From: Theristus sp. LFF4_11
Taxonomy: Eukaryota; Nematoda; Chromadorea; Monhysterida; Xyalidae
DNA length: 55,186 bases
Assembly: GCA_030248135.1 (NCBI GenBank)
Contig: JASANC010000654.1
Location: forward strand, 1-55,186
Direction of reading: 5' to 3'
Positions 33,466 through 46,500 of this stretch are shown piece by piece; position 1 is the stretch's first letter, and each line of letters begins with the position of its first letter. Made by a program: the position numbers and the translations under genes. The notes beneath the pieces are model-generated. The model was not told where the DNA came from. It made no database searches and was given only the letters and a program-made list of their open reading frames with translations.

Positions 33466-36400
33466 TCATTCTGTTGCTTTTGTTGGCTCTTCAGGCATCA
33501 GGAATTCCTGCAAAATAGTAAACTAATTTTGAAACGGCTCAGTGATTAGCTGGACCTTGGTCGCCTCCGTGGCTCTGTGGTTAGCACGCTCGCCTTCAAC
33601 CGAGAAGGTGACGGGTTCGATCCCCTACGGAGGATGACAAACTGCCGCCAGTGTAGCTCTCTACTCTAATAACTACACTGGTTTTCAAAAAAAAACTTTC
33701 GGATTCGCTGACCTACGGGGATATAGCTACCGCAGGTCACTGAAACCGAAATCGGGCTAAGATCACTGGTGCCTCCAGGACAGAGCGGGGCTTAGAGGCT
33801 GTCCCCCTCACGTGGCGAGGGTATTGGTTCCACGGGATGGTGAGCCGTCCATTCCCCAATCCCACCGGAGTTTGGTACCTTCGCGTTTCCGGAATCGGTG
33901 AGGAGCGTGCTTTGTTCAGGAATCAATAATTTAATCGCACTCAACTATCATGCAATAGTTGCTTAGCTTATTATTGCTGATTTCGTGAAAAACTTAATTG
34001 TCACACCCTGTTCAATGCGCCAATTACAGTGCATGTGCAAATCATACAGCACAACTAAATGATTGGTTGGTTGGTGCACACGTGGTGAATCCGGCATTTT
34101 TAGCACTGACTCCACCTCCTCAGGAATGCCTGCGCAGAATGTATGCATCACGAGTGCACGAGCAATCAGCGAACACTGCATATGATTTCGATGTATTGTT
34201 GGGCACCTCAAACGGGATGTCCATACGGAGCGCCCTGTCGCGCATGGCGTCATAGATGCGCAGCAGCACGTGCGCGTCCAACGCGGCGTAGCGCAGCTGA
34301 CTCGGGCGCAGCGGCCGCCGCAGCCAGCAGCTGCGTTGTGCGCGTTTGTCGAGCGGCGCGCCGAGAAACTCGCTGCACACCGCCGACAGATTGCAGAACA
34401 TTCGAAGCGGCGTCGCTTGGCGATCGGAGTCACCGTCGTCGTCGTTGGTCGTTGTTGTGTGGCTGTGACCTTGCGCTTCGTTTCCATCCATCGACTGGCC
34501 TTCCGCAACGTCTTCGGTTTCAGTCGGCTCCTCCGCCGCTTGCGCGCTCTCATCTTCGATTTCAGTAGTCGAAGCCTTTGAGTCGATGTCGGACTTCGTT
34601 GATTTGTCGTCGCTTTCAAGCACCGACTTTGTTGTCGCCGTTTCGTGAACGTCGCTCTCGCTGTCCGCTGTGCGCGTTTCAGTTGTGCTTGCGGGTTTTT
34701 GTTCATCCGGGCGTTTCAGCGAACCAATGAAATCGACGTACTTTTGGCCGATCTAAAGAACAAAGGAACGGAACTCACAATCGGACCAACGACCCGGTGT
34801 CAGCTGTCAACAGAAACATTCGATTCACCATGACATTCATTTGAAATTCATTCAATTCGTGAGTGCGTAATGTTTTTGTTTGTCTCATGTCATATACTGC
34901 ATTGACGGTAAAAAACGAGTAATCGGTACGCATTGCCGCTTTTTTGTACGATAACACCTTGAATTGACACCGACTGCATAGCATGAGCACGGCTAGCGCT
35001 GCTGATTCACCGTGGACGGTTTCTTTCCGCGATTATCGAAAATGCGACAACAAAAAAGAGACACCAACGTTCTTCAGCAACTCCTGCAGATCGATGACGC
35101 CACGCATGCGCTCGTCGAAGACGTGCCCGCACGCTGGCAACACGCGACGCAGCAGCAGATCGTCCGCGTGCATCGAGAACGCTGCAGCGAAGTGGACACA
35201 CGGACACATGCAACAATGGTCAGCAGAACGAAAATCACGCATATTTATCGATCATGACAAAAGGTACAGTCTATATCACATGCAATCCGCTGATTCGTTG
35301 GTGGTTCCCACGTGACGCGCTGCATTGTGGTGTGCAGGCATTGTGGTGGAGGCCGAGTACTACACCCCTGCACAGAATGCATGCATGCACGTGTGGGTGC
35401 ACCAGTTAATCAGCTAATTGCATAGATGACTCCGAAACAGGCTGTGAAACAACGGTCGAGGTTGAGGCAGAACGAAAAAATGACGCGGTTCTATCATGGA
35501 TCCTATGCGAGCGTCAAAAAAAATCTAAAGTCAAAATGAAACAATGAAAAAGTCATGAGAAACTCAGCATCGCTCTGTACCAATGGCCGGGCGAGCGTGC
35601 ACGGACAACAACGCCTCGATCAACGGTGTCCAGTCGGCGTCGGACAGCTGCGTCCTCAACGCGACGTAATCGATCAAGTACACGAATGAGTCGCCGGCAA
35701 TTTGCAGCAGACATAACCTGAAAGGCGACAAAAGTGCTGGACTCGAGAAAGTTCAGAAAACCAACTAAAAACCAATTCATTGGCCAGTGGGTTCGGGGCT
35801 CGGCCACATCAGCGTGTTCACATTTGACTCTTTGAGTGAAAACACTAGGAATAAAAAAATGCCACTCGCGCATGAAAACACCGCAGAAAACGATTTTCTT
35901 GAAAGTGAAAGCGCTTGGCTTAGGAGACCGAGACCAACACAACGACTTTGCTTAATCAGCTTGTGGACTCGATTTGCGCCAAGATTTTTTAGTCGTGATT
36001 TTACACGCGACTCCAATCACGAACCGATCAAATAGACTGAGAAAGTTGGTGAACTCGACGTCAAAGGCGACGCGTGGTGCGTCCGCAATGACGTCCACGG
36101 CCGCACGCAGCAGCTCAACGGTGTCAACCAGAACAATTGCACTGGCGATTTCGGAAGGCAACGTCACGCACGAACGTTCCACTTGACCGGGTGTTGTTGC
36201 TGCGTCTGCCGCTGATTCGGACTCTTCGGTTTTGTGACGTTTTCTGACATGATATGATCACACAGTATACCGACGACATGAATGCGACGCGACGGTGTGG
36301 TGCAGCACGGTGCGGGTGCGGACGCTTGCGGCGCGACGCGCTGCTGGCTGCTTGCCGCAAATCGATTATGTTGTTTTTTTAGCGCATTGTGTTGCGGCAA

Positions 36401-38804
36401 CTGCCTCATGCTCCACCACACTGTCGCACGCGGTTATCACAACAAAAGAACCAGCGTTTTTCATTCGGAACAGTGACACCAAAAACAACACTCATCAAAA
36501 AAGGTGTTTGATCGAGAAAACAAAACCGTTCAGTTGGCGAACGCGGTTGCTGTTGGTGTGTTGGTGGCGGCGGCCGGGACAACTGAGTGTGCAGTTTATA
36601 CGACGGCTGCAACGAACGTCCGTACGTCTCCAGTAGACGGCGCGCGTCAGCGACATCACGCCTCGGAATCAATTCGAGCATTGTCACGGCGAGACGCGGT
36701 CTGCAGAAACGTTTGTTTGGTTTGAAGGGCGCGAACGCCAACGAAAGACGCCAGTCAACAAATTATCGACCACCTGCCCTGGTGGTGTCTTGTCGACCGT
36801 TTTTACTTGGCAGTTGTTGTCGCAGTACCACCGACTATTTGGCCTGTTGGTAGTCTCCGTCGACAGACACGCCCAGAGCAGGGAGCCAATGACACTGAGT
36901 ATACTAATAGTTTCATTTTGGTTCTGCGACTCAATGCGGTTACAGTCGTATATTGGAAAATTCAGCCTTATATCAAAATTACCCATGCGACTCAAAATTC
37001 CATATGTCGTATCTCAGGGAGTCGAGTGCTTTCAAAGAATTTTTATATACCTCGTCATGGCATAACACTGATGCCCTGACGCCTGACTGACCTGATGGCG
37101 CCGCGCATTGAGTCGCAAAAAAACCCAGAAACAAACAGTAATAGACCACAGTTTATTTCTAGCACATGCAAATCGCTGATTGGTTGGTGCACGCGGCGAT
37201 GCATGCATTCTGTGCATGCCTGACTTCGTCTTCACAACAATAAGTATGTGGTCACCGACCAATCAGCTACTGGCATATGATATAAGAAGTAGACCGTTTG
37301 CCATGGTGACACCGGTGGGGATGAGAACGTCAAAACGCCAACGAAACGAACTGTTCTTTCACAGCGACTTCGAAGTAATCATCGAACACGTCCGCCGGCG
37401 TTTCGTACGTTTTGTAGCGAGCTCGAATCCGAAATTGTAGATTGACGAACACGGCGTCTTTTGCGACGTTGTGCGCGGCGGACTCGGGCAGGTTGAACGC
37501 ACGCAACAGTCTAGTGTGAACGTTTGGCACAATTTCCTGACACTTGTAGTTCAACTAACACCCCCTTCCCCTCTTCTCCGGTTACCAAAACCTGAATAAA
37601 GGCTAAAGAGGTGCCGAATAAAACAAACAAACAATCGCGCTTGCACGAACTTCAAAACATTCCGCCGAACGACTTTACGTGTGAGACGGACCGCTTCGGA
37701 TGGCGAGCGTGCGAGCGTCTCGAGCAGCGTCGTCACGTGACGTTTATCGATTGACAAACGGTCGAGATCACGCACGAACAAGCGCTGCAACACTGCGCAA
37801 CCGTCCAGCAATGTGATCAGTTTCTGTAGGCAGAACAAAAAACACATAAGTTCATTTTGATCAACGTTTTAAAGTTAAAACCTGGATTTTTTTGGCAGGG
37901 CAGAGAACTGAAAGTCAAAGTAGCGCAATATAATTACGCACAGCTGCTTACTACTTCGATCCAAAGAGTTTCGCACGATAGTGTGGTCAGTTTGCTCAGA
38001 CAATATAGCGCGTCTCTTGAACGCGAAAAAATCAGTGATAGCTAGCTCTATTGGGTCGTGAACGTCCGAGACAGTTGCGCAACCAACCTTGATGTCGCCG
38101 ACCTGCACATAAAACGGCATCAACAAGCGTTCGACACAGTCCGCTGCCGACGTGTACTCAGTCGACCACCACTCGTTCCCATTCAGCTTCCTCTGTTTCA
38201 GCGCTGTATCAGCGCGTTCCAAGTAGACAGACGGCGGCAAGGATGGACGATTTTCGGACGACTTTTGCTGTTGCTGATTTTGGTTTCGTTTTTCTTGCTG
38301 CTGATCATCGTTCGGTTTCTGTTGTTGCTGATGTTGTTCCGGTCTTCGTTGTTGTCGACCAGACGACGACGCCACGGTGCTGTTTTGGTCCGGCTGCGCG
38401 GTCTGTTCAGCAGACGAGTGAGACTGCGGCTGCCGCACATTGTTGGCCGTGCGTTGACCTCGGCCGACAGCGCCTCTGAACGGCGCCAACTGTGCCCGTC
38501 GACTGGCAGGCCGTCGCAGATTCGGCGAGTAGTTGAACATCGGTGGTGGTGGTGATGGGCGCGGCGGCCACATGCCGTGTGGGTGCGCTTCGATTGGTGG
38601 TTGAAATGGATATGCGCTGTGCTGATGTTGATTTTGGTGTTGATATTGATATCGCGAATGTGACGCACGAGCGGCACGCCGGTTCGGCATCATGCTGCGA
38701 GCGTCACCGTGCCAATCGTAGTGCGTGCAGTGGAATTCACTGTCGTCCGAAGTCGCACCCCGGCCACGGCCACGAGCACGTGCGTGCGGGCGAGTGTGCG
38801 ACAT
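33466..38804 (-). CDS. MUT-7/EXD3-like 3'-5' exonuclease (RNase D fold)
   Basis: Nine exons: 38804-38088, 37823-37647, 37554-37352, 36700-~36605, 36243-36025, 35717-35581, 35181-35069, 34752-34207, 33507-33466; about 749 residues. The 3' edge of exon 4 is chosen by phase only. The N-terminal 239 residues are disordered: RG repeats (ARARGRGRG), Tyr/His/Gln stretch, Pro-rich and polyQ, suggesting RNA association. The middle is helical. The catalytic DEDDy set is present: Exo I AFDVEF (D459, E461), LLQIAGDSFVYLIDY, Exo II around MHADDLLLRRVL, Exo III RYAALDAHVLL (Y709, D713). About 95 acidic/Ser/Thr residues (573-668) interrupt the fold between Exo II and III. No Mut7-C domain is seen. C. elegans MUT-7 acts in small-RNA silencing of transposons; orthology is inferred from architecture. 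Confidence 0.82.
33565..33905 (+). mobile_element. tRNA-derived SINE (family 2), most complete copy
   Basis: The head at about 33570-33635 has a 7-bp acceptor-like pairing (cctccgt with acggagg), an A-box-like tggctctgtggttagc and a B-box-like gggttcgatccc. The D-stem does not pair and the anticodon loop is irregular, so it is not a working tRNA gene. A body with gatatagctaccgcaggtc and gtgagccgtccattcccc follows. In the last intron of the exonuclease gene. Confidence 0.75.
34040..34190. mobile_element. CAGCTGATTG-family MITE copy
   Basis: Has aactaaatgattggttgg at the left, gactccacctcctc and gcgcagaatgtatgcatcac in the core, and gagcaatcagcgaacactgc at the right. Last intron of the exonuclease gene. 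Confidence 0.65.
35272..35428. mobile_element. CAGCTGATTG-family MITE copy
   Basis: Ends tatcacatgcaatccgctga and gttaatcagctaattgcata are inverse; core cagaatgcatgcatgcacgt. In intron 6 of the exonuclease gene. Confidence 0.75.
37150..37283. mobile_element. CAGCTGATTG-family MITE copy
   Basis: Ends gcaaatcgctgattggttgg and ccgaccaatcagctactggc; core gatgcatgcattctgtgcat. In intron 3 of the exonuclease gene. Confidence 0.75.
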
Positions 38805-40577
38805 TCGGCCAGTCAACTTGTACTCTCTCGAGGCATCTGGTCAACGGACGACCTGAAACTTCGAAATCGGTTTCACAATTCAATGTTGATTGACGAAAGA
38901 GCCATGATGTAAAAGCTAAATGTGAACTTGTTAGCTGCACACGTCCACTGTTTATGGAGCGGCCAGTTTTTCCAGCGGTGTTACACCACGGAGCGCCGTA
39001 ATAAACTGTGAGACAACACGATTTCAATTTCCTCACGTCACGTTGGCTGTTACAAAAAAAAAGAAAAGACAACTCACTGAACATTGCAGAACAAAGAAGA
39101 CATTGGCGGATAAGTTTACGTAGAAAAACGAAACTTTAGAAGCTTCATAGATACTGGACTACCAAGCTGTTGCAAACTGACCCCAAGACACAACACTACA
39201 CCGCTCATGTAAGATACTTCAACAGTTTGTCCGTTTCCGCCGGAGTTTGGTACCATATAGTTTCTGTAACCGGTGTGCGAATACAAAAACGACAGCGCAG
39301 TAGCCCACGACGACGTCATCGTGTCAAGTGCAGTGACTTTATTTGCAGCCGAAAAACAATACGTGGTATTCTTCAAGTTTTCACGTTTATTAATGCATGA
39401 AATAGCATTCGATGAGGCTTAGTTTGTTACAAACGTTCGATAGAAAATGAAAACAGACATGGTGATAGAATCCTTATGAAAATATAAAAAAAACACACTT
39501 GAGGATTCAGTTTTAAAAACAACACAATGATAAACAACACATGTGATGAAAATGCCTCTGTGGTGTACGTATTCACAATTACTGATGAATGAAAAAAGAC
39601 GTAATAACACAAACCATTATTTTATTTTTTTTGTGGATTTTGCACAAGCAAACTCTTGCAACGAAAATTGATTTAAAAGTACGAAGCAACTTTGAAGCAC
39701 CGTAAATTTGACTATTGTCATCCCACACAAAACCATTTTGGCAGGCAAGTGGGCACAAAGTAGACAAAAAGTACCAAACAACACATTGTAACTGTATTTT
39801 CAAGAGTCCAGCAGCAGAGAAAAAGGAACGACAAAAATGACGATTTGTTGATCTGAGAGCAATACAAAGACAAAGACAAAAGCAGACGTGGAAGTAAGAC
39901 TCACACAACTCACTGCGAAAACATTTGATTGCAATGCAACATATAAATGACGATTTGTTGATTTGAGAGCAATACAAAGACAAAGACAAAAACAGACGTG
40001 GAAGTAAGACTCACAAAACTCACTGCAAAAACATTTGATTGCAATGTAACATATAAATGACGATTTAAACACTGCAACGATACTCGCTACCCGATGGTTT
40101 TCGTTAAAACGTCTCATGGCTGTTTTTGAGCGTTGTTAGACTCTTGGGTGACATTCATAAAGGCTGATGTTGATGATTCAAAAAGGCGCCATCAATCTAT
40201 GATATTTCAACGAACATGTGACAACACAAGTCAATCGTACAAAAACAATCGTGTAACCCTTTTATAAACGAGCGGGGTAGTCGTGGGGAGCCGAGCGGAA
40301 AACAAATGTTGTGACACCGGAAATAACAAAAAGCTAAGATCCAAAAAACCCCTGAAACCCAGCCTACAAAAAACCCGATCTACAAAACAAAATTTAATCT
40401 AACCCGGCTTGCAAAAAAACCATCGTTCCGATCAAAACTCTGCTCTCAAAAAACAATCACTCTGCATGACTTACCAGTAACGGTAACAAATTGAAAACCA
40501 CAAAGAATGCCAAAAAACCGGAAAACCATGTTGACGATAAAACAACTGTATTGTAGCAACAAAATGAAGCTTTTTTC
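38805..40577. other. intergenic region with tandem repeat and SINE fragment
   Basis: Lies between the exonuclease start (-) and the stop of the TIF1-like gene (-). A SINE family 2 scrap (gccggagtttggtaccat) is at about 39240-39257. A 110-base tandem duplication is at 39838-40069. No convincing exon. Confidence 0.45.
39838..40069. repeat. 110 bp tandem duplication
   Basis: The unit starting tgacgatttgttgat recurs at 39838 and 39948, and its first 10 bases again at 40058. The two full units differ at only a few positions. Confidence 0.85.
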
Positions 40578-43500
40578 TCACACACAGCCACCGCAAGCAA
40601 TCAATTGTTGCAGTGCATCTCGCACCTTCGGCGTTGCGTTTCCCGACAGTGCCATGAGCTTTTCCTTCACGCTCGAGATCTGAAATCAAGAAGTGGCATT
40701 CATGAGGGACACGTGGCATGCGCTCGTTTCCGAAACTCTAAAATTACAGGCGACGACTGATTGGCGATCACGTGACGCATGCTTTCGGTGCAGGCGCTGC
40801 GAAATAGAGTCTATCCTGGACAGCACGCAGTCATCATCCAGTCAATCAGCCTATTTCCTATAATATTCGACTGCAGAAGGAAACGTGGACGAATGATTGC
40901 ACCCAGTGCAGCTTTTTGTTGCTGCCGCCAGGCAACCTATTATTACTGTTCGGTTGCTACACTCATTTTCGTTACAAGATTTCCGTATTTCATATTGAAG
41001 AATCCTTGTGTGCCTGCAGTCCGAATGCACTCTTTTTATCGCAATCTGAAAATGACATTTGGCCTTTTTCATACAATTCGGCCAGTTCCCTCTTCTACAC
41101 GCCTTGAAATAAACTCGAGCAGAGATAATTATGATTTATAAGTTTTCTTGTTTTGAAAAAAGCAAAACTGACGTCTGTAATTTGCTTTGTCAAGCGATTC
41201 ACTTGATCGAGCATTTGTTGACCGATTTCATCGAATAACGTCGCGTCGTCAAAATCAACCAGCAGTCGCATCATCGTACGTTGTATGTTCTGCAATCAAT
41301 AAATTCATTTCATCAATTCAATTCAAACAACCAAACAATTCAATTCAACCAACCAATCAATTGATCAAATCACTTGAATCAACCAATTCAATTCAATCAC
41401 CAATCAGTCAGTTGAAATAAGCTTCACAGTGCAAAGCCACGCCGTGTGCACACAGCAGCACACAAGGCACAAAAACATGAAACGAATTTCAAGAATGTCA
41501 ACTTGATAAGAAACATCACCAAAATCATCTGCATCTGATCATCGCTACGTTTGCCTTGACGAAACCCGGGTGCTTCCATACACAACCGACACTCCCAAGT
41601 GCTGAAACATGTTTTTTAGAAATGTCAGCATCAAATTTCTTCACAGGCGACAGTCCTTGTCCTTGTATTCCTCCATCAAGGCGGGATCAGTAGGAGTTGT
41701 CTTTTTTCAAGAATGTCAAGAAAATTCCCAGCTGTGTGCGCAAGGGAGATAAAAAGATTGAACAGAATAGCACGAAGGATCAATTAGTTAAAAAAACACG
41801 TAAAATTTGACACACAATTAATTTTTCTGAACGCCTTTTTTCTTTCATTCAAATTTCGCGGGCTGCTTGCACCCAGAAAAAAGCGTGCCATGTTTACTCG
41901 GCCATTGCGTACGTCACGCACGCTGCCGTATCAAAGTTTTTAACGCCGATTGCACGAAAAAGTGGGGGGGGGGGTCTAGCGGGCCATGGAATCATATTCC
42001 AACTAAGGGTAGGGGGTTGTACAACTCAACAAGGCGCTTCATTTTCACTTAGCAACCATACCCTAATTCCCCCTATTTGTAGCACTTTTAGGGCTTATAA
42101 GTCTAAAAACCCTCGATTTTTTCCATTTTTCGCAAAGTATACCATTTTCAACCAGCATTTTCAACATTTGCGCATACGAGCTATGGCTTGAAATGATGTG
42201 CGTTTTGAAGATCTCGGGGAGCTTTTTCCCGTACACTGCGTTAAAAGCAAGGGACTTTTACATATTTTCTGTGGTAAGCTTTGCAAAATTGCTTTTTTTC
42301 GTTTTTTTGTTTTTCCTTCAAAAAACATCTATTTCAAGTAAAACTATCGTAAAACTCGCAAATAACGCCCCTAAAAATAAACAAGCCACCCGAACTGGGG
42401 TTTTTGGGTATGCTGAACTCGAATCTGATGTTTATTTTTTTACTCCTCTTTGTGGGTGCTTTAAATTCAGCAATTTTGATACATTTTGCTCATTTTCTCC
42501 GCAGTTTTTTTTGCTCGATCAGTATTTTGTTGGCGTTTTCAAATGTGATGGCTCTGAAAATTGAAAAGTTATTTTGTATATCTAGAGTGTAAAATGATTC
42601 AGTTTTCGCGAACAAATTTGCTCATCGACACATTTGTACATTGCTGTACATTGTTCTCGTGTAGCGAGCCAAATGCAGGCATGAATTAACTGTGGGACTG
42701 AGGGTCATGAATGTAAGCACCCGCGATGTCAGTGGTCAGTTCTATAAAAAGTGAATAGTGCTTGAAAAGTGAATAGTTCTACTCCAGGGTGTCCCAAAAT
42801 TTAGACCTTGACAAATTCCGGTTGAATACTTGAACCACAAATTCATCTTTGACCGAAGTTTCCCATTGATTGGATTGATATTTCTGATTTCCACGCAAAA
42901 CTGTTTGTCTTTGAAGCTCATGTCTGGATTATTTTTTCAGAATTTCTCAAAGACTAACTTTTGGAACACCCTGGAGTAAAAATGTTCACTTTTCAAACAC
43001 TATTCACCTTTATAGAACTGACCACAGTCCGCAGCCCACAGGCAAAAAATTGAAAAAAAACGTTATGAAAGACAACATTGAAGGCACTGGGGAACACGTT
43101 ATGAAACATTGTACATGCTGTATGTATGTATATCCATTGCATATTCCATTTGAAAACGCCAACAAAATACTGATCGAGCAAAAAACTGTGGAGAAAATGA
43201 GCAAAATGTATCAAAATTGCTGAATTTAGAGCATCCACAAAGAGGAGTGAAAAATAAACATCAGATTCGAGTTCAGCACACCCAAAAACCCAGTTCGGTT
43301 TATTTTTAGGGGCGTTATTTGCGAGTTTTACGATAGTTTTACTTGAAAACGATGTTTTTTGAAGGAAAAACAAAAAAGCAATTTGCAAAGCTTACCACAG
43401 AAAATTGGGGTAAACAAAAGCACCAGTTTTAAAAACCCAAAACAGATTCAACCTCAGCGGCGTAGAAAATTCCCGAGACAAATTAACAACAATTTACAAG

Positions 43501-46500
43501 TGTAGTTCGCACACAAAAAGAAAAAACGTCTACAGAAAAACCACAATAAAGATTTTTTTTACCCATTTATAATGGGTCAATTGTAAAATTTAACTACAGA
43601 TATAGATTCAGCGCATTCGGGTACTCCTAGAAAGCGGTTTTAAAGATTGTTTTAAAGCTTATTTGTTACTATGAAACGAAAACGTCTGAAAAAGGCAAAA
43701 AATCCATGTTTTGCCCATTTTTGAGAAAGAAAGTGGTCCGTTACAAAATATGATAACGGATTCAAGCACAGCGGTTGTAAAGCTATTAGAAAATTCTTTA
43801 AAAAATCCACACTTAAAATTAGAAATTAAAACAAAAAAACACTGGAAAACGCTAAAAAATGTTTTTGCAAAATTTTGGGGCAAAAAATGCCCGAGGCAAA
43901 AATCTAAAATCAGATTCGGATTGCGCAATCTCGAAAAACCCCTGTTGAATTAAAAATTAAAATTAAAAGTTGTTTCTATTGTTTTTTTTCACTGTGGAAT
44001 GAAAACGTATGAAAAAAGCAAAAAATCTACATTTTACCCCTTTTTGGGTGAAAGCAAGTGGTCAGTTGCAAAATATGAAAACGGATTCAAGTACAGCGGT
44101 TGTAAAGCTATATCAGAAATAATTTTTTAATAAAATCCACGCATAAAATTAAAATATTAAAACAAAAAAACACTAAAAAACGCAAAAAAAATGTTTTTGC
44201 CCAAGCCCAAGGGCAAAAATCTAAGGTCAGATTCGAATTCAGCGACCTCGAAAACCCCTGTTTGACACAAAAATCAGGGTCAGAAACTGTTTTGTTATTG
44301 CATGAAAATAAAAAGTAAGGAAAAAATGTGAAAAATGCAAAAAAAGTAATTTTGCGTAGCTCACAGTGAAATATAGGATCATGATCCGATTTGACGAAGC
44401 TAATATCTTGGTAGAGCTTCGCAAGGTCTTCAAAACGCACACCATTTCAGGTTCTCAAAAACATCCGGGTGGAAAAATGCGTTGCAACATGGTACACTTT
44501 GCTAAAAACGGCAAAAAATCGAGTTTTTTTTTAATTTCGCGCCCTATAGCGGCCGCTGTAGGGAGTTTCAAGGCATGGTTTATGGGTGAAACTGAAGCTC
44601 CTTGTTGAGTAGAATAACGCTGTGCCATTAGTTTGATTCCGACCCCATGTAGCACTAGGCCCCCCAACCGACCAACTAGACCAACCGGTGTTAAAGTCTA
44701 TTCGAATTCAAAACTTGAGCAACCTGATATTGCCGGCCGGGGACAGCGTCGGCACATGATGCGCCCGGTGATAGTACCGCGCACACTTGTTGCATCTATC
44801 TTTTACATCCGTTTTTACGTTACACTCCGGTTTGCGGCACACAGCGCAGTCACACTGAAAAACACAAATTTGAACGGGATATTCAGGCGTGAAACACGCC
44901 ATGCGCGGACAGACGGCTGCTACCGCTGTCGATCTCAAAACGGCAACAGGTCACAAATCACGAACCGGTATGTTATCGTTCTCCTCGTCTTCTTCTTCTT
45001 CGCTTTCAGAAGATGCATCGTCGTCCTGTTTTTGTTGTTGTGCCTGTAGTTGTGCCGGTGTTGTAGCTGTTTGCTGTACATTTCTTGTGTCGTCCAGATA
45101 GCCGACTGTTGTCTGGACAGAAACGCAAAAAATCTTTGGTGAAAGTTATCCAAATGTGAAAGTGCTCAAAGCATAATGTTGTCTTTCAAAGAACATCGTG
45201 ACATAGCCAAGCAACCTCATCGGTTGCATTTGCGGCACGATGCGTCGGGTAGCCATTTGCCATTCGCACTGGAGTGCTCGTGCCAAGCGGTGCTTGTGAC
45301 TGCGACGCCTGCGTGGTGCTGGTGCTCGTGGTCACTGTGTTCGTAAATGCGGTTAGCATGGGGGAAAACGTTTTTTTTCAAAAACAAGCTTATTTCCATT
45401 TTTTTCTTGCGAAAACAAAAAACTGGTTTTTAACCAGTTTTGACAGTTCAAAACTATTGGGTGGGTGGTTTCGCAAAATTACATGCAGCAAAACTGCAAA
45501 AATAAACTGTGTGACGCGAAACTGGGTTTGTGAACTACTCTCCTTGCAGCTTCAAATACTCATTGCGACGCCATTTGTGGTTTTTAATAGGAGGGCGGAG
45601 GAAACTTCTGGAAACTTTTGGATGCTGGGAAAAATCGGGAAACAAAACGGTTTTTAAACGGAAATAAAACCAGTTTTTTCCTGTGCATACAAAAAAACGT
45701 TTTTACCAACCCTATTCGTGAAACAATAAAAGCGGCATTTAATGAAGCAGTATTTAGCGACGCATAGGCATAGCAATATAATTTTGAAGAATTTTGCAGA
45801 ATTTTGTAGCTAGGTGGATGTATGCACCTAAATTTTGTTTGCTAAAAAAGCCCAGATTCAGTATCAGTAACTGATTTAAGAAGCTGTATATGTTCATTCA
45901 AAAGTACCAAGTGCCTTACCGGTCTGTTGCGTCGGCTGCTCGACCCGCGCTTGTTTGACAGCAGCGCCATCGGACGCAGACGCTGTCTGGCTGGCTGGTC
46001 GCTTCGCGTTCATTGGAGTCGGAGAGTGTTGAGCTGCTGCTGCTGCTGCTGGTGAACGCATGCGTTCATATGGATGCTGATGAAATGCACATAAAATGTA
46101 ATGCCGAATGCGATAACGTCATCATCAACAACAACGTCTTTTAAAAACCACACATGGAAGGACCACCAATACACAGAAACGTGTCGGTCCACGCAAGATA
46201 CCACACTGAAATGCAATATGCAATCAAGTGCTGGTCTCACGACCTGTTCAGTACAGTAATCGTAACAAACAATACAATAACAAGCACGCACGTGCATGTG
46301 CGCGCACAAAAGCGTACCCGTGCGCTGCGTTTGTTTGTGCGCATGCAACAGCACTGTTGTGTGTGCAACAGTCAGGTGAGTGCATGAATGGGCGAACTGG
46401 CCAATGGGTACCTGCATGCGCAACAGCTGTTGTTGCTGCGGCAGCCATGCGGCGTGCTGCTGCATGAGCGCTTGTGCTGACTGCGCGGCTGCTACGGCGA

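Noticed and set aside
41963..44667. CRISPR-like or bacterial repeat array
   Set aside because: Repeats are long, diverged and inverted, with no regular short spacer; the setting is an intron of a eukaryotic gene.
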